Origin: Nymphaea colorata
Taxonomy: Eukaryota > Streptophyta > Magnoliopsida > Nymphaeales > Nymphaeaceae
Reading direction: 5' to 3'
DNA length: 19,465 nt
Assembly (NCBI RefSeq): GCF_008831285.2
Contig: NW_022205096.1
Span: forward strand, 1-19,465
Shown here: positions 10,244-19,465 of the stretch, in pieces
How the letters are laid out: each line of letters starts with the position of its first letter
Position numbering within the stretch: position 1 is the first letter of the stretch
Program-made: the position numbers and the translations under genes
The notes under the pieces: generated by a model
The model's database searches: none
Told to the model about the DNA's origin: nothing
Seen by the model: the letters and a program-made list of their open reading frames with translations, nothing else

Positions 10244-11612
10244 CTATGATCATGATCAACAATCCACTTTTCATCATCATGTGGGCGATCTCCTAAGCAT
10301 CCCAATAAACAAGTTGAAAGGTCAAAGGTAATGAAAATGATCTTTGCCCCAATGAGAAGGATTTCAGTTTTCCATGTACAATTATTACATATGAAATATT
10401 CAACACAAAATCTTTGATTGGGTAGCATCAAAGATAGTTTTCCAACATTGAAATATCCCAATCCATGATTCTAATATTTATATCCATCTTCTTGGCAAAG
10501 GAATCCAAAAAATCATTGAAGATCACAAACTGTTCATAAAGTATACATCACTTTTTCAAAATAGTCCACAATCAACTTCTCGAATCGTCAATCATACGTC
10601 CAACATTTACTCGATGAGAAAGAATACAATACAAATGATACAAGATGCCATATGGGAATTAGGATCAGAGGCTGACCTGACCCGGACAAGGTGTTGCACT
10701 CGGATTTAAAATCTCGGTTTGAATCAAAAGTCTAATCCGATTCGCTTGATGTTGGGTTTTGGTTGGGACCAATGACTTAATAAAACGCTTAACCTGATTC
10801 ATATCTTGAGTCTGGACTGTGTTCGATTTGGATTTGCAACAAGAGTAATCACAAGTCTAACGTGATCATATTCAAGGTTGTACTTGATTTGCATTTAAGT
10901 AAGATCGATCTACGACACTTTTCTCTGGTTACATTGGAGCCAAATTGCCAATGAATTCAATTTGTACTAGATAATATACAGATCTTTCGACATCAAAATG
11001 GTTTGATCTCCAAATCCAATAATCATGTTGAGAGGACAAGAGTAATGATAATAGATCTTTGTCCAATGGATAAAGATTTTCAAATTTCCATGCTACAATT
11101 ATAACGTATGAAATATTCAATACAAAATCTTGGAATGGGAGACATCAAGATAATTTTCCTGTTGGAATATTCAATCTTTGATTCAAACTTCAGATCACTC
11201 TTCTTGAAAACATTGTCCAAAGACTAGTATATCATCATTGTCATATAGTAACATCTCTTTTCTACATCGCCCACAATCAACATCCGAACCAAATACATCC
11301 AACGTTTATTGGATGAGAAAAAATATCATACCAACGATACACAACGTCATATTGGGAATTTGGATCAGAGGTCTAATCTGATCCATCTTAGGTGTGGATT
11401 TTGATTTGGGACTTTGATTGATTAGAGAATGAGTATGATTAATTAAGATGTTGAATTTGGACCAGGGATCTCATCTGATCCGGTATAGATGTTGTAATTC
11501 AGAGTCCGAACCAGAGGTCTGATCCGTCCGGCTTTAGGTGTTTGCAAGTAGAGTCTAGATCACAGGTCTAATATGATCCTATTTTGATGTTGTACTTGCG
11601 TTTTGATTACGT
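10244..11612. repeat. Dimer unit 8 (A 10244-10909, B 10910-11612), degenerate short B with insertion
   Basis: This unit is 1369 bp. Its B half has the short haplotype, with 'agaggtctaatctgatcc' at 11367 lacking the 60-bp module. It shares 'cagatcactc', 'caacgtttattgg' and 'agggatctcatctg' with unit 3. It also carries a unique insertion of about 65 bp near 10924-10988 and many small deletions, especially 10740-11400. It is the least regular internal copy. Confidence 0.93.
10924..10988. other. Unique ~65-bp insertion inside unit 8 B half
   Basis: All other B halves read 'ccacttttcgacatc' here, or a close variant of it. In unit 8 the string is opened after 'acttttc' and resumes with 'tttcgacatc' at 10985. 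About 65 bp of unrelated sequence ('tctggttacattggagcc' onward) lies between. The bases 'tttc' border both sides and could be a 4-bp target duplication. The insert has no inverted ends I can see and no similarity elsewhere in the window. It may be a tiny non-autonomous insertion, a filler at a repaired break, or an assembly join. Confidence 0.7.
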
Positions 11613-13012
11613 CTATGATCATGATCAACAATCCACTTTTCATCATCATGTGGGCGATCTCCTAAGCATCCCAATAAACAAGTTGAAAGGTCAAAGTAAT
11701 GAAAATGATCTTTGCCCCAATGAGAAGGATTTTAGTTTTCCATGTACAATTATTACATATGAAATATTCAACACAAAATCTTTGATTGGGTAGCATCAAA
11801 GATAGTTTTCAACATTGAAATATCCCAATCCATGATTATAATATTTATATCCATCTTCTTGGCAAATGAATCCAAAAAATCATTGAAGATCACAAACTGT
11901 TCATAAAGTATACAGCACTTTTTCAAAATAGTCCACAATCAACTTCTCGAATCGTCCATCATACGTCCAACATTTACTCGATGAGAAAGAATACAATACA
12001 AATGATACAAGATGCCATATGAGAATTAGGATCAGAGGTCTGACCTGACCCGGACAAGGTGTTGCACTCGGATTTAAAATCTCGGTTTGAATCAAAAGTC
12101 TAATCCGATTCGGCTTGAGTGTTGGGTTTTGGTTTGGGATCAATGACTTGAATAAAACGCTTAACCTGATTCATATCTTGAGTTAGGATTGTGTTCGATT
12201 TGGATTTTGCAACAAGAGTGTAGATCACAAGTCTAACGTGATCATATTCAAGTGTTGTACTTGGATTTGCATTAAGTGTAGGATCGGGATCTACGATCCA
12301 CTTTTCAACATCATGTGGGTGGTCTCCTAAACATCCCAATAAACAAGTTGAAAGGACAAGAGTAATGATAATGATCTTTGTCCAATGCATAAAGATTTCA
12401 AATTCCATGTACAATTATAACGTATGAAATATTCAATACAAAATCTTGGAATGGGCGACATCGAAGATAATATTCCATGGTTGGAATATCCCAATCTTTG
12501 ATTCAAACATTCATATCACTCTTCTTGAAAACATTGTCCAAAGACTAGTTGAATATCATCCATTGTTCATATAGTATACATCTCTATTTCTAACATCGCC
12601 CACAATCAACATCCCTAACCGCCAATCATACATCCAACATTTATTGGATGAGAAAGAATATCATACTAACGATACACAACGTCATATTGGAAATTTGGAT
12701 CAGAGGTCTGATCTGATCCTGATAAGCTGTTGAACTCGGATATAAAATGTCGATTTGAATCAGAGGTCTAATCTGATCCGTCTTAGGTGTTGGATTTTGA
12801 TTTGGACTTATGATTTGGATTAGAGAATGAGTATGATTTAATTAAGATGTTGAATTTGGACCAGGGGCCTCATCTTATCCGGTATAGATGTTGTAATTCA
12901 GAGTCCGAACCAGAGGTCTGATCCGTCCGACTTTAGTGTTTGCAAGTAGAAGTCTAGATCACAGGTCCAATATGATCCTATTTTGATGTTGTACTTGCGT
13001 TTTGATTTATGT
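11613..13012. repeat. Dimer unit 9 (A 11613-12290, B 12291-13012)
   Basis: This unit is 1400 bp and a near twin of unit 4. It shares 'ccatgattataata' in A and 'gataatattccatgg', 'catccctaaccgcc' and 'ggggcctcatcttatccgg' in B. The unit 4 to unit 9 anchor distance is 6944 bp. Private changes include 'cttgagttaggattgtg' in A and 'ccaatgcataaag' in B. The B half keeps the 60-bp module. Confidence 0.95.
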
Positions 13013-14349
13013 CTATGATCATGATCAACAATCCACTTTTCATCATTATGTGGGCGATCTCCTAAGCATCTCAATAAACAAGTTGAAAGGTCAAAGGTAA
13101 TGAAAATGATCTTTGCCCCAATGAGAAGGATTTTAGTTTCCATGTACAATTATTACATATGAAATATTCAACACAAAATCTTTGATTGGGTAGCATCAAA
13201 GATAGTTTTCCAACATTGAAATATCCCAATCCATGATTCTAATATTTATATCCATCTTCTTGGCAAAGGAATCCAAAAAATCATTGAAGATCACAAACTG
13301 TTCATAAAGTATACATCACTTTTTCAAAAATAGTCCACAATCAACTTCTCGAATCGTCAATCATACGTCCAACATTACTCGATGAGAAAGAATACAATAC
13401 AAATGATACAAGATGCCATATGGGAATTAGGATCAGAGGTCTGACCTGACCCGGACAAGGTGTTGCACTGGATTTAAAATCTCGGTTTGAATCAAAAGTC
13501 TGATACGATTCGGCTTGAGTGTTGGGTTTTGGTTTGGGACCAATGACTTGAATAAAACGCTTAACCTGATTCATATCTTGAGTCTGGACTGTGTTCGATT
13601 TGGATTTCGCAACAAGAGTGTAGATCACAAGTCTAACATGATCATATTCAAGTGTTGTACTTGGATTTGCATTTAAGTGTAGGATCGGGATCTACGATCC
13701 ACTTTTCGACATCATGTGTGTGATCTCCTAAACATCCCAATAAACAAGTGAAAGGACAAGAGTAATGATAATGATCTTTGTCCAATGGAAAAAGATTTCA
13801 AATTTCCATGTACAATTATAACGTATGAAATATTCAATACAAAATCTTGGAATGGGCGACATCAAAGATAATTTTCCATGGTCGGAATATCCCAATCTTT
13901 GATTCAAACATTCATATCACTCTTCTTGAAAACATTGTCCAAAGACTAGTTGAATATCATCCATTGTTCATATAGTATACATCTCTTTTCTAACATCGCC
14001 CACAATCAACATCCCGAACCGCCAATCATACGTCCAACATTTATTGGATGAGAAAGAATATCATACCAACGATACACAACGTCATATGGGAATTTGGATC
14101 AGAGGTCTAATCGATCCGTCTTAGGTGTTGGATTTTGATTTGGGACTTATGATTTGGATTAGAGAATGAGTATGATTTAATTAAGATGTTGAATTTGGAC
14201 CAGGGTCTCATCTGATCCGGTATAGATGTTGTAATTCAGAGTCCGAACCAGAGGTCTGATCCGTCCGGCTTTAGGTGTTTGCAAGTACAGTCTAGATCAC
14301 AGTCTAATATGATCCTATATTGATGTTGTACTTGCGTTTTGATTTATGT
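13013..14349. repeat. Dimer unit 10 (A 13013-13691, B 13692-14349), short B
   Basis: This unit is 1337 bp. Its A half is a twin of the unit 5 A half ('catcattatgtgg', 'gtctgatacgattc', 'ggatttcgcaac'). Its B half instead belongs to the short type, with 'agaggtctaatcgatcc' at 14101 and markers 'catcaaagat', 'aagactag' and 'catcgccc'. 'catgtgtgtgatctcc' is shared with unit 12. The unit therefore looks recombinant, with a switch near the A-B junction around 13640-13720. Confidence 0.95.
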
Positions 14350-15754
14350 CTATGATCATGATCAACAATCCACTTTTCATCATCATGTGGGCGATCTCCT
14401 AAGCATCCCAATAAACAAGTTGAAAGGTCAAAGGTAATGAAAATGATCTTTGCCCCAATGAGAAGGATTTTAGTTTTCCATGTACAATTATTACATATGA
14501 AATATTCAACACAAAATCTTTGATTGGGTAGCATCAAAGATAGTTTTCCAACATTGAAATATCCCAATCCATGATTCTAATATTTATATCCATCTTCTTG
14601 GCAAAGGAATACAAAAAATCATTGAAGATCACAAACTGTTCATAAAGTATACATCAATTTTTTCAAAAATAGTCCACAATCAACTTCTCGAATCGTCAAT
14701 CATACGTCCAACATTTACTCGATGAGAAAGAATACAATACAAATGATACAAGATGCCATATGGGAATTAGGATCAGAGGTCTGACCTGACCCGGACAAGG
14801 TGTTGCACTCGGATTTAAAATCTCGGTTTGAATCAAAAGTCTAATCCGATTCGGCTTGAGTGTTGGGTTTTGGTTTGGGATCAATGACTTGAATAAAACG
14901 CTTAACCTGATTCATATCTTGAGTCTGGACTGTGTTCGATTTGGATTTTGCAACAATAGTGTAGATCACAAGTCTAACGTGATCATATTCAAGTGTTGTA
15001 CTTGGATTTGCATTTAAGTGTAGGATCGGGATCTACGATCCACTTTTCGACATCATGTGGGTGATCTCCTAAACATCCCAGTAAACAAGTTGAGAGGACA
15101 AGAGTAATGATAATGATCTTTGTCCAATGGATAAAATTTCAAATTCCATGTACAATTATAACGTACGAAATATTCAATACAAAATCTTGGAATGGGCGAC
15201 ATCGAATATAATTTTCTATGGTTGGAATATCCCAATCTTTGATTCAAACATTCATATCACTCTTCTTGAAAACATTGTCCAAAGAATAGTTGAATATCAT
15301 CCATTGTTCATATAGTATACATCTCTGTTTTTAACATCGTCCACAATCAAACATCCCGAACCGCCAATCATACATCCAACATTTATTGGATGAGAAAGAA
15401 TATCATACCAACGATACACAACGTCATATTGGGAATTTGGATCAGAGGTCTGATCTGATCCGTCTAGCTGTTGAACTCGGATATAAAATGTCGATTTGAA
15501 TCAGAGGTCTAATCTGATCCGTCTTAGGTGTTGGATTTTGATTTGGACTTATGATTTGGATTAGAGAATGAGTATGATTTAATTAAGATGTTGAATTTGG
15601 ACCAGGGGTCTCATCTGATCCGGTATAGATGTTGTAATTCAGAGTCCGAACCAGAGGTCTGATCCGTCCGGCTTTAGGTGTTTGCAAGTAGAAGTCTAGA
15701 TCACAGGTTTAATATGATCCTATTTTGATGTTGTACTTGCGTTTTCATTTATGT
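14350..15754. repeat. Dimer unit 11 (A 14350-15032, B 15033-15754)
   Basis: This unit is 1405 bp. Its B half is long and matches unit 6: 'cccagtaaacaagttgagagg', 'catcgaatataat', 'ctctgtttttaacatcgtcc'. It is the only long B copy between units 10 and 14, surrounded by short-B copies. The A half shares 'tacatcaattttt' with unit 2. A local change near 15460 ('gatccgtctagctgttg') mixes the ends of two adjacent modules. Confidence 0.95.
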
Positions 15755-17097
15755 CTATGATCATGATCAACAATCCACTTTTCATCATCATGTGGGCGAT
15801 CTCCTAAGCATCTCAATAAACAAGTTGAAAGGTCAAAGGTAATGAAAATGATCTTTGCCCCAATGAGAAGGATTTTAGTTTTCCATGTACAATTATTACA
15901 TATGAAATATTCAACACAAATCTTTGATTGGGTAGCATCAAAGATAGTTTTCCAACATTGAAATTTCCCAATCCATGATTCTAATATTTATATCCTTCTT
16001 CTTGGCAAAGGAATCCAAAAAATCATTGAAGATCACAAACTGTTCATAAAGTATACATCACTTTTTCAAAAATAGTCCACAATCAACTTCTCGAATCGTC
16101 ATCATACGTCCAACATTTACTCGATGAGAAAGAATACAATACAAATGATACAAGATGCCATATGGGAATTAGGATCAGAGGTCTGACTGACCCGGACAAG
16201 GTGTTGCACTCGGATTTAAAATCTCGGTTTGAATCAAAAGTCTGATACGATTCGGCTTGAGTGTTGGGTTTTGGTTTGGGACCAATGACTTGAATAAAAC
16301 GCTTAACCTGATTCATATCTTGAGTCTGGACTGTGTTCGATTTGGATTTTGAAACAAGATTGTAGATCACAAGTCTAACGTGATCATATTCAAGTGTTGT
16401 ACTTGGATTTGCATTTAAGTATAGGATCGAGATCTACGATCTACTTTTCGACATCATGTGTGTGATCTCCTAAACATCCCAATAAACAAGTTGAGAGGGA
16501 CAAGAGTAATGATAATGATCTTTGTCCAATGGATAAAGATTTCAAATTTCCATGTACAATTATAACGTATGAAATATTCAATACAAAATCTTGGAATGGG
16601 CGACATCAAAGATAATTTTCCATGGTTGGAATATCCCAATCTTTGATTCAAACATTCATATCACTCTTCTTGAAAACATTGTCCAAAGACTAGTTGAATA
16701 TCATCCATTGTTCATATAGTATACATCTCTTTTCTAACATCGCCCACAATCAACATCCCGAACAGCCAATCATATATCCAACATTTATTGGATGAGAAAG
16801 AATATCATACCAACGATACACAACGTCATATTGGGAATTTGGATCAGAGGTCTAATCGGATCCGTCTTAGGTGTTGGATTTCGATTTGGGACTTATGATT
16901 TGGATTAGAGAATGAGTATGATTTAATTAAGATGTTGAATTTGGACCAGGGGTCTCATCTGATCCGGTATAGATGTTGTAATTCAGAGTCCGAACCAGAG
17001 GTCTGATCCGTCCGGCTTTAGGTGTTTGCAAGTAGAAGTCTAGATCACAGGTTAATATGATCCTATTTTGATGTAGTACTTGTGTTTTGATTTATGT
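15755..17097. repeat. Dimer unit 12 (A 15755-16433, B 16434-17097), short B
   Basis: This unit is 1343 bp. Its A half has 'gaaatttcccaatcc', 'caagattgtagatc' and 'aagtataggatcgag', shared with unit 13, so 12 and 13 look like a recent tandem pair. 'gtctgatacgattc' is shared with units 5 and 10. The B half is short ('agaggtctaatcggatcc' at 16846) and carries 'catgtgtgtgatctcc', as in unit 10. The B dyad is altered to 'ctacgatctac'. Confidence 0.95.
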
Positions 17098-18415
17098 CTA
17101 TGATCATGATCAACAATCCACTTTTCATCATCATGTGGGCGATCTCCTAAGCATCTCAATAAACAAGTTGAAAGGTCAAAGGTAATGAAAATGATCTTTG
17201 CCCCAATGAGAAGGATTTTAGTTTTCCATGTACAATATTACATATGAAATATTCAACACAAAATCTTTGATTGGGTAGCATCAAAGATAGTTTTCCAACA
17301 TTGAAATTTCCCAATCCATGATTCTAATATTTATATCCATCTTCTTGGCAAAGGAATCCAAAAAATCATTGAAGATCACAAACTGTTCATAAAGTATACA
17401 TCACTTTTTCAAAAATAGTCCACAATCAACTTCTCGAATCGTCAATCATACGTCCAACATTTACTCGATGAGAAGAATACAATACAAATGATACAAGATG
17501 CCATATGGGAATTAGGATCAGAGGTCTGACCTGACCCGGACAAGGTGTTGCACTCGGATTTAAAATCTCGGTTTGAATCAAAAGTCTGATCCGATTCGGC
17601 TTGAGTGTTGGGTTTTGGTTTGGGACCAATGACTTGAATAAAACGCTTAACCTGATCATATCTTGAGTCTGGACTGTGTTCGATTTGGATTTTGCAACAA
17701 GATTGTAGATCACAAGTCTAACGTGATCATATTCAAGTGTTGTACTTGGATTTGCATTTAAGTATAGGATCGAGATCTACGATCCCTAAACATCATCATG
17801 TAAACAAGTTGAGAGGACAAGAGTAATGATAATGATCTTTGTCCAATGGATAAAGATTTCAAATTTCCATGTACAATTATAACGTACGAAATATTCAATA
17901 CAAAATCTTGGAATGGGCGACATCAAAGATAATTTTCCATGGTTGGAATATCCCAATCTTTGATTCAAACATTCATATCACTCTTCTTGAAAACATTGTC
18001 CAAAGACTAGTTGAATATCATCCATTGTTCATATAGTATACATCTCTTTTTCTAACATCGCCCACAATCAACATCCCGAACCGCCAATCATACATCCAAC
18101 ATTTATTGGATGAGAAAGAATATCATACCAACGATACACAACGTCATATTGGGAATTTGGATCAGAGGTCTAATCTGATCCGTCTTAGGTGTTGGATTTT
18201 GATTTGGGACTTATGATTTGGATTAGAGAATGAGTATGATTTAATTAAGATGTTGAATTTGGACCAGGGGTCTCATCTGATCCGGTATAGATGTTGTAAT
18301 TCAGAGTCCGAACCAGAGGTCTGATCCGTCCGGCTTTAGGTGTTTGCAAGTAGAGTCTAGATCACAGGTCTAATATGATCCTATTTTGATGTTGTACTTG
18401 CGTTTTGATTTATGT
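17098..18415. repeat. Dimer unit 13 (A 17098-17776, B 17777-18415), shortest
   Basis: At 1318 bp this is the shortest complete unit. Its B half has both the 60-bp module deletion ('agaggtctaatctgatcc' at 18164) and a second, private deletion with rearrangement just after the B dyad near 17781-17805. The A half is a twin of the unit 12 A half. Other markers are of the short-B type: 'catcaaagat', 'aagactag', 'catcgccc'. Confidence 0.95.
17777..17812. other. Rearranged deletion scar in unit 13 B half
   Basis: After 'ctacgatcc' the sequence jumps to 'ctaaacatcatcatgtaaac'. The usual 'acttttcgacatcatgtg' segment and 'ggtgatctc' are missing, and 'atcatg' replaces part of 'cccaa'. The inserted letters match the deleted 'catcatg', as if a short template switch accompanied the deletion. 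It is present in this unit only. Confidence 0.75.
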
Positions 18416-19465
18416 CTATGATCATGATCAACAATCCACTTTTCATCATCATGTGGGCGATCTCCTAAGCATCCCAATAAACAAGTTGAAAGGTCAAAGG
18501 TAATGAAAATGATCTTTGCCCCAATGAGAAGGATTTTAGTTTTCCATGTACATTATTACATATGAAATATTCAACACAAAATCTTTGATTGGGTAGCATC
18601 AAAGATAGTTTTCCAACATTGAAATATCCCAATCCATGATTCTAATATTTATATCCATCTTCTTGGCAAAGGAATCCAAAAAATCATTGAAGATCACAAA
18701 CTGTTCATAAAGTATACATCACTTTTTCAAAAATAGTCCACAATCAACTTCTCGAATCGTCAATCATACGTCCAACATTACTCGATGAGAAAGAATACAA
18801 ACAAATGATACAAGATGCCATATGGGAATTAGGATCAGAGGTCTGACCTGACCCGGACAAGGTGTTGCACTCGGATTTAAAATCTCGGTTTGAATCAAAA
18901 GTCTGATCGATTCGGCTTGAGTGTTGGGTTTTGGTTTGGGATCAATGACTTGAATAAAACGCTTAACCTGATTCATATCTTGAGTCTGGACGTGTTTCGA
19001 TTTGGATTTTGCAACAAGAGTGTAGATCACAAGTCTAACGTGATCATATTCAAGTGTTGTACTTGGATTTGCATTTAAGTGTAGGATCGGGATCTACGAT
19101 CCACTTTTCGACATCATGTGGGTGATCTCCTAAACATCCCAATAAACAAGTTGAAAGGACAAGAGTAATGATAATGATCTTTGTCCAATGGATAAAGATT
19201 TCAAATTTCCATGTACAATTATAACGTATGAAATATTCAATACAAAATCTTGGAATGGGCGACATCAAAGATAATTTTCCATGGTTGGAATATCCCAATC
19301 TTTGATTCAAACATTCATATCACTCTTCTTGAAAACATTGTCCAAAGACTAGTTGAATATCATCCATTGTTCATATAGTATACATCTCTTTTTTAACATC
19401 GCCCACAATCAACATCCCGAACCGCCAATCATACATCCAAACATTTATTGGATGAGAAAGAATAT
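18416..19465. repeat. Dimer unit 14, cut by window end (A 18416-19093, B from 19094)
   Basis: 1050 bp of this unit are present. The A half is complete. The B half runs for 372 bp to 'gatgagaaagaatat' and stops before the module zone. Visible B markers ('catcaaagat', 'aagactag', 'catcgccc') are those linked to the 60-bp deletion in units 3, 8, 10, 12 and 13. They predict that the missing part will be of the short type. Confidence 0.95.

Larger units (their letters stand above)
349..19465. repeat. Hierarchical satellite array with 1.4-kb A-B dimer
   Basis: Using the A-half landmark 'ctatgatcatgatcaac', copies start at 521, 1935, 3335, 4669, 6062, 7458, 8860, 10244, 11613, 13013, 14350, 15755, 17098 and 18416, for spacings of 1318-1414 bp. 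The B-half landmark 'ctacgatccac' (or a close variant) falls 666-700 bp after each. All copies are in the same orientation. A and B are homologous along their length but clearly diverged from each other, while copies of the same type are nearly identical. This is the classic picture of a dimeric satellite homogenised at the dimer level. No gene interrupts it. The right end is open at the window edge. Chromosomal location and family are unknown. Confidence 0.97.

Noticed and set aside
349-19465. CRISPR array
   Set aside because: The repeat is 1.4 kb with similar halves, not 25-40 bp repeats with unique spacers. No cas gene is present.
349-19465. Tandem LTR retrotransposon or Helitron array
   Set aside because: I saw no reverse transcriptase, integrase, helicase, primer-binding site, polypurine tract or consistent target duplications. 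Units abut head to tail with no internal unique region.
349-19465. Ribosomal DNA intergenic spacer repeats
   Set aside because: No rRNA gene sequence or recognisable rDNA promoter is present, and the array is longer and more uniform than usual spacer subrepeats. Absence of rRNA in this window does not fully exclude it.
521-19465. CENP-B box or telomere-type repeats marking a centromere or chromosome end
   Set aside because: I found no match to the CENP-B box pattern and no TTTAGGG-type runs on either strand.
521-19465. Dimer length as an exact multiple of nucleosome spacing (about 8 x 172 bp)
   Set aside because: Unit lengths vary from 1318 to 1414 bp and no ~170-bp periodicity is visible, so the fit is numerology.
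521-19465. High GATC density as a methylation or origin signal
   Set aside because: GATC is part of the short module motif and so recurs with it. Dam-type signalling is a bacterial feature and this sequence looks eukaryotic.

Overview
The window is almost entirely one hierarchical tandem-repeat (satellite) array from an AT-rich eukaryotic nuclear genome. I could support no protein-coding gene, RNA gene, mobile-element coding region or CRISPR array. A plant source is my inference from the style: a long AT-rich satellite with a kilobase-scale dimeric unit, an (AG)n tract and a GTAAGT donor-like site in the flank. I do not recognise the satellite family and cannot name a species.

Layout. Positions 1-348 are non-array flank. 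They hold an 11-bp perfect inverted repeat, a 67-bp direct repeat in about 2.5 copies, an (AG)7 tract and a short segment bracketed by splice-like signals. Positions 349-520 are a chimeric, truncated repeat fragment marking the array edge. From 521 to the window end there are 13 complete dimeric units (1318-1414 bp, mean about 1377 bp) and a fourteenth cut off by the window end. The array therefore continues to the right.

Repeat hierarchy, read by eye. (1) Short degenerate modules of about 41-61 bp, built on 'atcagaggtctgatctgatcc ... ggtgttg'-type sequence. (2) Half-monomers of about 700 bp, each a ~400-bp non-modular core plus a module-rich zone of roughly 250-310 bp. (3) Two diverged half-monomer types, A and B, in strict A-B-A-B alternation, giving the ~1.4-kb dimer. 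(4) A longer period of about 6.9 kb (five dimers): the tract from B of unit 3 to A of unit 5 shares private variants with B of unit 8 to A of unit 10, and unit 6 resembles unit 11. B halves fall into about four haplotypes. One of them lacks exactly one 60-bp module.

The first unit and the edge fragment are the most diverged, as expected at the end of an array homogenised by unequal exchange. Open frames recur on the minus strand because the same sequence recurs. A-versus-B differences in that frame are mostly amino-acid changing, so I do not call them genes. Many scattered one-base deletions, densest around 9440-11400, suggest that part of the unit-to-unit variation is consensus error in a hard-to-polish array. 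Array function (centromeric, pericentromeric, subtelomeric or other) cannot be decided from this sequence.
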